Assembly: GCA_016707525.1 (NCBI GenBank)
Contig: JADJHP010000001.1
Coordinates: forward strand, 682,001-746,000
Direction: 5' to 3'
Origin: Ignavibacteriota bacterium
Lineage (GTDB): Bacteria > Bacteroidota > Ignavibacteria > UBA10030 > UBA6906
Length of the DNA: 64,000 nt
The position numbers and the translations under genes are program-made. This document shows, one piece after another, positions 61,296 to 64,000 of the stretch. How positions within the stretch are numbered: the stretch's first letter is position 1; the number at the start of each line of letters is the position of its first letter. The notes below the pieces were generated by a model that saw only the letters and a program-made list of their open reading frames with translations, did no database searches and was not told the DNA's origin.

Positions 61296-62336
61296 TTACG
61301 GCATGGTGTAGGTCCGTGTGAAGGTCGAGGTGAATCCGCTATGCGTGATGGTGATGATGACGCTCACCTGCGTGCCGGCCGGCGGCAGACCCGTGCCCGG
61401 CCAATTGATCGTGATGGCGTACGCGTTGGACAACTGTCCGCTGATACGCTGATAGACCTGGACCAGCTGGGCCGGATTCGGCGCGTAGAAGTAGAACCCG
61501 CCTGTGCTGTCGGCGATCTGGACCAGATCCCGCTCCGAGCTGTAGGCACCCGGAGGTGTCGAGTGATAGGCGCTGTCGAAGAGTCCGACCGTATAGACCG
61601 GGATCGCATTCCGCCGCGACGCGCGGAAGATCGAATCCCGCGGGACATTCGAGTCGTTCTCACCACCGTCGGTGAACGCGACCACGGCACGGGCGTAGCT
61701 CGAGGAGGACTGCCCGGATGCGTCGATCAGTCCGCGGACGATGGAGCTGTACAGCGCGGTCAGATTGCGGTCGAACGACAGGGTGTCCGCGGCCCGCAAC
61801 AGCAGGTTCTTGTCGGACGTGAACGGCTGGACGACGGACACCTGTGCGAGGTCACCGAACTTGATGATCTCGGCGCGGTCCGAGGTGCCCATGGCCGTGA
61901 CGAACGTCTTCACGGCGGTCTCCATATTCTTGATCGTCACATACTTCCTCGCAACAGAGTCATATGCACCGTAGTACATGCTGCCGCTGTAATCCATGGT
62001 CATGGCGACGGCGATATTCTTGCCGGATTGCGACAGCGTCTGCAGAATGATGGTGCCGGTGAGTGAGTCGGCAACCGTCACCTTCGCCGTCCCCCAACGC
62101 AAGCGAGCGGTGATGTTCGACGAGGTCAGACCGGTGATCGCGTTCCCATCCTGATCGGTCACGAACAATGTACCCTGGGCCTGCGTACGCGAGGTCGGCG
62201 CCAGCGTACCGTTCGCGGAGATCGAGGTCGTCGCCGGCCCCGACGGGCCGTCGTCATCTTTCGAACATCCGCCTATGGTGAAGAGCAGACCGGTGACCAG
62301 GACCGCGAACAACAGCATGAGCCAAATCTTCTTCAT
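61296..62336 (-). CDS. VWA-domain lipoprotein
   Basis: A 346-residue lipoprotein: signal peptide MKKIWLMLLFAVLVTGLLFT with lipobox IGGC, then an Asp/Gly-rich spacer and an Ig-like region (TLFVTDQDGNAITGLTSSNI). The von Willebrand A domain (about 90-290) has an intact metal site MDYSGSM, T in NLTALYSS and VVAFTDGGEND. A beta-domain follows (TQVSVIITITHSGFTSTF). GGAGG precedes the ATG at 62336. Likely surface or periplasmic protein-protein interaction; ligand unknown. Confidence 0.83.
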   Translation of the reverse strand: MKKIWLMLLFAVLVTGLLFTIGGCSKDDDGPSGPATTSISANGTLAPTSRTQAQGTLFVTDQDGNAITGLTSSNITARLRWGTAKVTVADSLTGTIILQTLSQSGKNIAVAMTMDYSGSMYYGAYDSVARKYVTIKNMETAVKTFVTAMGTSDRAEIIKFGDLAQVSVVQPFTSDKNLLLRAADTLSFDRNLTALYSSIVRGLIDASGQSSSSYARAVVAFTDGGENDSNVPRDSIFRASRRNAIPVYTVGLFDSAYHSTPPGAYSSERDLVQIADSTGGFYFYAPNPAQLVQVYQRISGQLSNAYAITINWPGTGLPPAGTQVSVIITITHSGFTSTFTRTYTMP

Positions 62337-62684
62337 GGATACGACCTCCAGGTGTGGTTGAGCGTGGTAGCTGACGGTGTCCCCCTGCATCTCGCTTCAT
62401 CCTTGCAAGCGGAGTGCCAACTGTATGTCCAGAGATACTTCACAGTTTTGACATGTTCGGGCATGGAGAACCCCGACCCTGCGTGTTCTATCATGCAGGA
62501 GGTCACAATTGGCCACTCGCGCGAGCGTTGAAAGTCTCAACACCCGCACCCGGACCGGGCATCGCGGCACGGTTGCTTCCCAGAGTCGATTTCGGTAACT
62601 TCGGTCACTGGTACCCCGTTCTTCTACCCTTCACAATTTGCTCTCCCAGTTCCAAACCCAAGTCATCAGGAGGCGAACGTACGC
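62337..62684. other. intergenic region between divergent VWA lipoprotein and aminotransferase genes
   Basis: About 350 bases without a credible gene; promoters for both directions are expected but none stands out. AGGAGG at 62669-62674 is the ribosome binding site for the aminotransferase. Confidence 0.4.
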
Positions 62685-63902
62685 ATGAGCATCAGTCAAT
62701 TGGCACGATCCATCGCCGAAAGCCCGACCCTCGCGCTCAATGAACAGGCCCGGCTGCTCCGGGAGCGTGGCGAAGCGGTCATCCATCTCGGCGCCGGAGA
62801 ACCGAAGAACCGCGCGCCGATCAACGCGATCCTGAGTTCTGCAGCGAAGCTGAACACCGGCGACATCAAGTACACGCCCACCGAGGGCATTCCCTCGCTC
62901 CGCAAAGCGATCATCCGGTACACGGAAGAGAACTACGACCGGATCGCCGCACCCGAGAACATCCTGGTCTCCGCCGGCGCGAAGCAGGCACTCTTCAATC
63001 TCCTCTTCACCATCGTCAACCCCCAGGAAGAAGTGATCGTCCTCGCCCCCTACTGGGTCAGCTATCCCGAGATGATCAAGATGGTGTACGGCGTGCCGGT
63101 GATCGTAACGCCCGAGGATGGCAAGTTCATTCCGCGCATGGCGGACATCGAGCGCGCGGTCAGTTCCTACACCAAGGCCATCATCGTGAACAGCCCGAAC
63201 AACCCGTCGGGTGCGGTGTATCCGGCGGAACTGATCGGACAACTTGTCGAGCTGTGCGAACGCAAGGGCATCTATCTCATCATGGACGATATCTATCACC
63301 GTCTGGTGTTCGATGGGAAGCGTACCACGTCCGCCTATAGCTGCACCACGAAGGACCTCGACTCGACCAAGGTCATTTCGATCAACGGCATCTCGAAGCT
63401 GTACGGCATGACCGGGTTCCGGATCGGCTGGGTCGTTGCTCCCCGGAAGATCGTGGAGGTCATGACCAACGTCCAGGCACAGACCACCTCCTGTACCTCC
63501 GTGATCCTGCAGGCCGCGGCCGAAGGTGCCCTCATCGGCCTCCAGAGCGTGGTGGAGACGCTGCGCATGACGCTGGAGAACAACCGGAACGTGATGATCC
63601 AGGAGTTGCGGGCGTTCAACGGCATCCATATCACACCGCCGGAGGGAACATACTACTGCCTGCCGGACTTCCGCGCCTACAATAAGAGCTCCGTCGAGCT
63701 CTCCCAGTTCCTCCTCAAGAAGGCCCTCGTGGTCACCGTCCCGGGCAAGGAGTTCGGCATGGAGGGTCACCTCCGGTTGAGCTATGCCACCACGGTGAAG
63801 GATATCAAGCAGGGCATCGAGCGGATCAAGTGGGCACTCGACCCGACCGCTCCGAACGAGATCTACATCGGCGAACGCAAAATGACACGGGACTGGCTAT
63901 GA
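62685..63902 (+). CDS. aspC: PLP-dependent aspartate aminotransferase (class I fold)
   Basis: A 405-residue aminotransferase. It has GEPKN, the Ala/Gly-rich segment SAGAKQALFN, APYWVSYPEM, NSPNNPSGAVY, DDIYHRLVF, the PLP Lys in NGISKLYGMTGFRIGW and the C-terminal RLSYATT with the carboxylate-binding Arg. Most similar in layout to thermophile-type aspartate aminotransferases (aspartate plus 2-oxoglutarate to oxaloacetate plus glutamate). Its TGA overlaps the next ATG (ATGA). The substrate call is by similarity only. Confidence 0.87.
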   Translation: MSISQLARSIAESPTLALNEQARLLRERGEAVIHLGAGEPKNRAPINAILSSAAKLNTGDIKYTPTEGIPSLRKAIIRYTEENYDRIAAPENILVSAGAKQALFNLLFTIVNPQEEVIVLAPYWVSYPEMIKMVYGVPVIVTPEDGKFIPRMADIERAVSSYTKAIIVNSPNNPSGAVYPAELIGQLVELCERKGIYLIMDDIYHRLVFDGKRTTSAYSCTTKDLDSTKVISINGISKLYGMTGFRIGWVVAPRKIVEVMTNVQAQTTSCTSVILQAAAEGALIGLQSVVETLRMTLENNRNVMIQELRAFNGIHITPPEGTYYCLPDFRAYNKSSVELSQFLLKKALVVTVPGKEFGMEGHLRLSYATTVKDIKQGIERIKWALDPTAPNEIYIGERKMTRDWL

Positions 63903-64000
63903 ACAACATTCTGGATATCAAGACCCCGGCACAGGGCGAGGCCTCCGCGGTCAAGAGCGACTTCGGCCTCGACTCCCACGGGCTCAGCAATCTGCGCATG
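63899..64000 (+). CDS. pckA: probable ATP-type phosphoenolpyruvate carboxykinase, N-terminal part (runs off the window)
   Basis: Only 34 codons are visible: MNNILDIKTPAQGEASAVKS then DFGLDSHGLSNLRM. The segment (F/Y)GLDSHGL-NL resembles the N-terminal helix region of PckA proteins, which continue with a WNL motif. The ATG overlaps the aminotransferase stop by 4 bases. Oxaloacetate made by the aminotransferase would be the substrate, which fits. The call rests on a short stretch. Confidence 0.5.
   Translation, partial: MNNILDIKTPAQGEASAVKSDFGLDSHGLSNLRM

Noticed and set aside
1..64000. Search for phage, integrase, transposase, toxin-antitoxin or restriction genes
   Set aside because: No protein with such motifs was found; the window looks like stable core and metabolic chromosome.

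Overview
The window reads as a chromosome segment of a GC-rich Gram-negative bacterium of the Fibrobacteres-Chlorobi-Bacteroidetes (FCB) superphylum, probably an Ignavibacteria-like or related uncultured lineage. Reasons (inference): a bacillithiol-type deacetylase (bshB1), BamD and LolCDE-type outer-membrane genes, a DUF3098-like protein, a secreted protein with a FlgD/type IX-like C-terminal module, and a CODH/acetyl-CoA synthase locus. No phage, integrase, IS element or CRISPR array was seen. Several promoters have the same form, TTGNNN, 17 bp, then TATATT or a close variant.

Layout. 1-4788: start of zwf (minus) divergent from a trehalose operon (DUF5752, TreT-like synthase, OtsA-OtsB fusion). 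4819-7239: small secreted protein, a possible 37-residue ORF, and a double-domain KaiC-like ATPase. 7576-19298: a tight minus-strand CODH/acetyl-CoA synthase operon, read as MetE-like methyltransferase, two CooC ATPases, CODH (acsA), a natural AcsB-AcsD fusion, AcsC, the corrinoid activator AcsV and a Cys-rich zinc ribbon. 19644-28256: MFS transporter and a saccharolytic cluster (GH38, type-B esterase, GH43 with lectin domain, accessory beta-sandwich protein). 28788-37538: tRNA-Lys, secG, then a compact operon xseA-xseB-dxs-oxidoreductase-phoB-phoR-ribD-ribE. 37648-38806: bshB1 and a DUF2231 gene (plus). 38684-50310: envelope operon ending in ccmABCDEF. 50519-56630: aspS, prfB with its programmed frameshift, and a lolCDE-like set. 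56754-64000: HEAT-cyclophilin fusion, membrane protein, glnA, VWA lipoprotein, aspartate aminotransferase and the start of a likely pckA.

How the genes work together. The CODH/ACS operon encodes the carbonyl branch of the Wood-Ljungdahl pathway: CO2/CO interconversion, acetyl-CoA synthesis, both halves of the corrinoid protein and its reductive activator. No AcsE or folate-branch gene is in the window; the first gene of the operon is instead a MetE-like methyltransferase. The ccm genes show unusual cytochrome c maturation: CcmE has the CxxxY variant and CcmF lacks the heme-handling WWD segment.

Sequence quality. Five genes (second cooC, dxs, a VCBS-repeat protein and both LolC/E permeases) are each broken by a 1-nt indel in a G run, and a sixth by an indel elsewhere. 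Because dxs and the Lol genes are normally essential, most of these are probably sequencing or assembly errors. I annotate each as one gene and mark the break.
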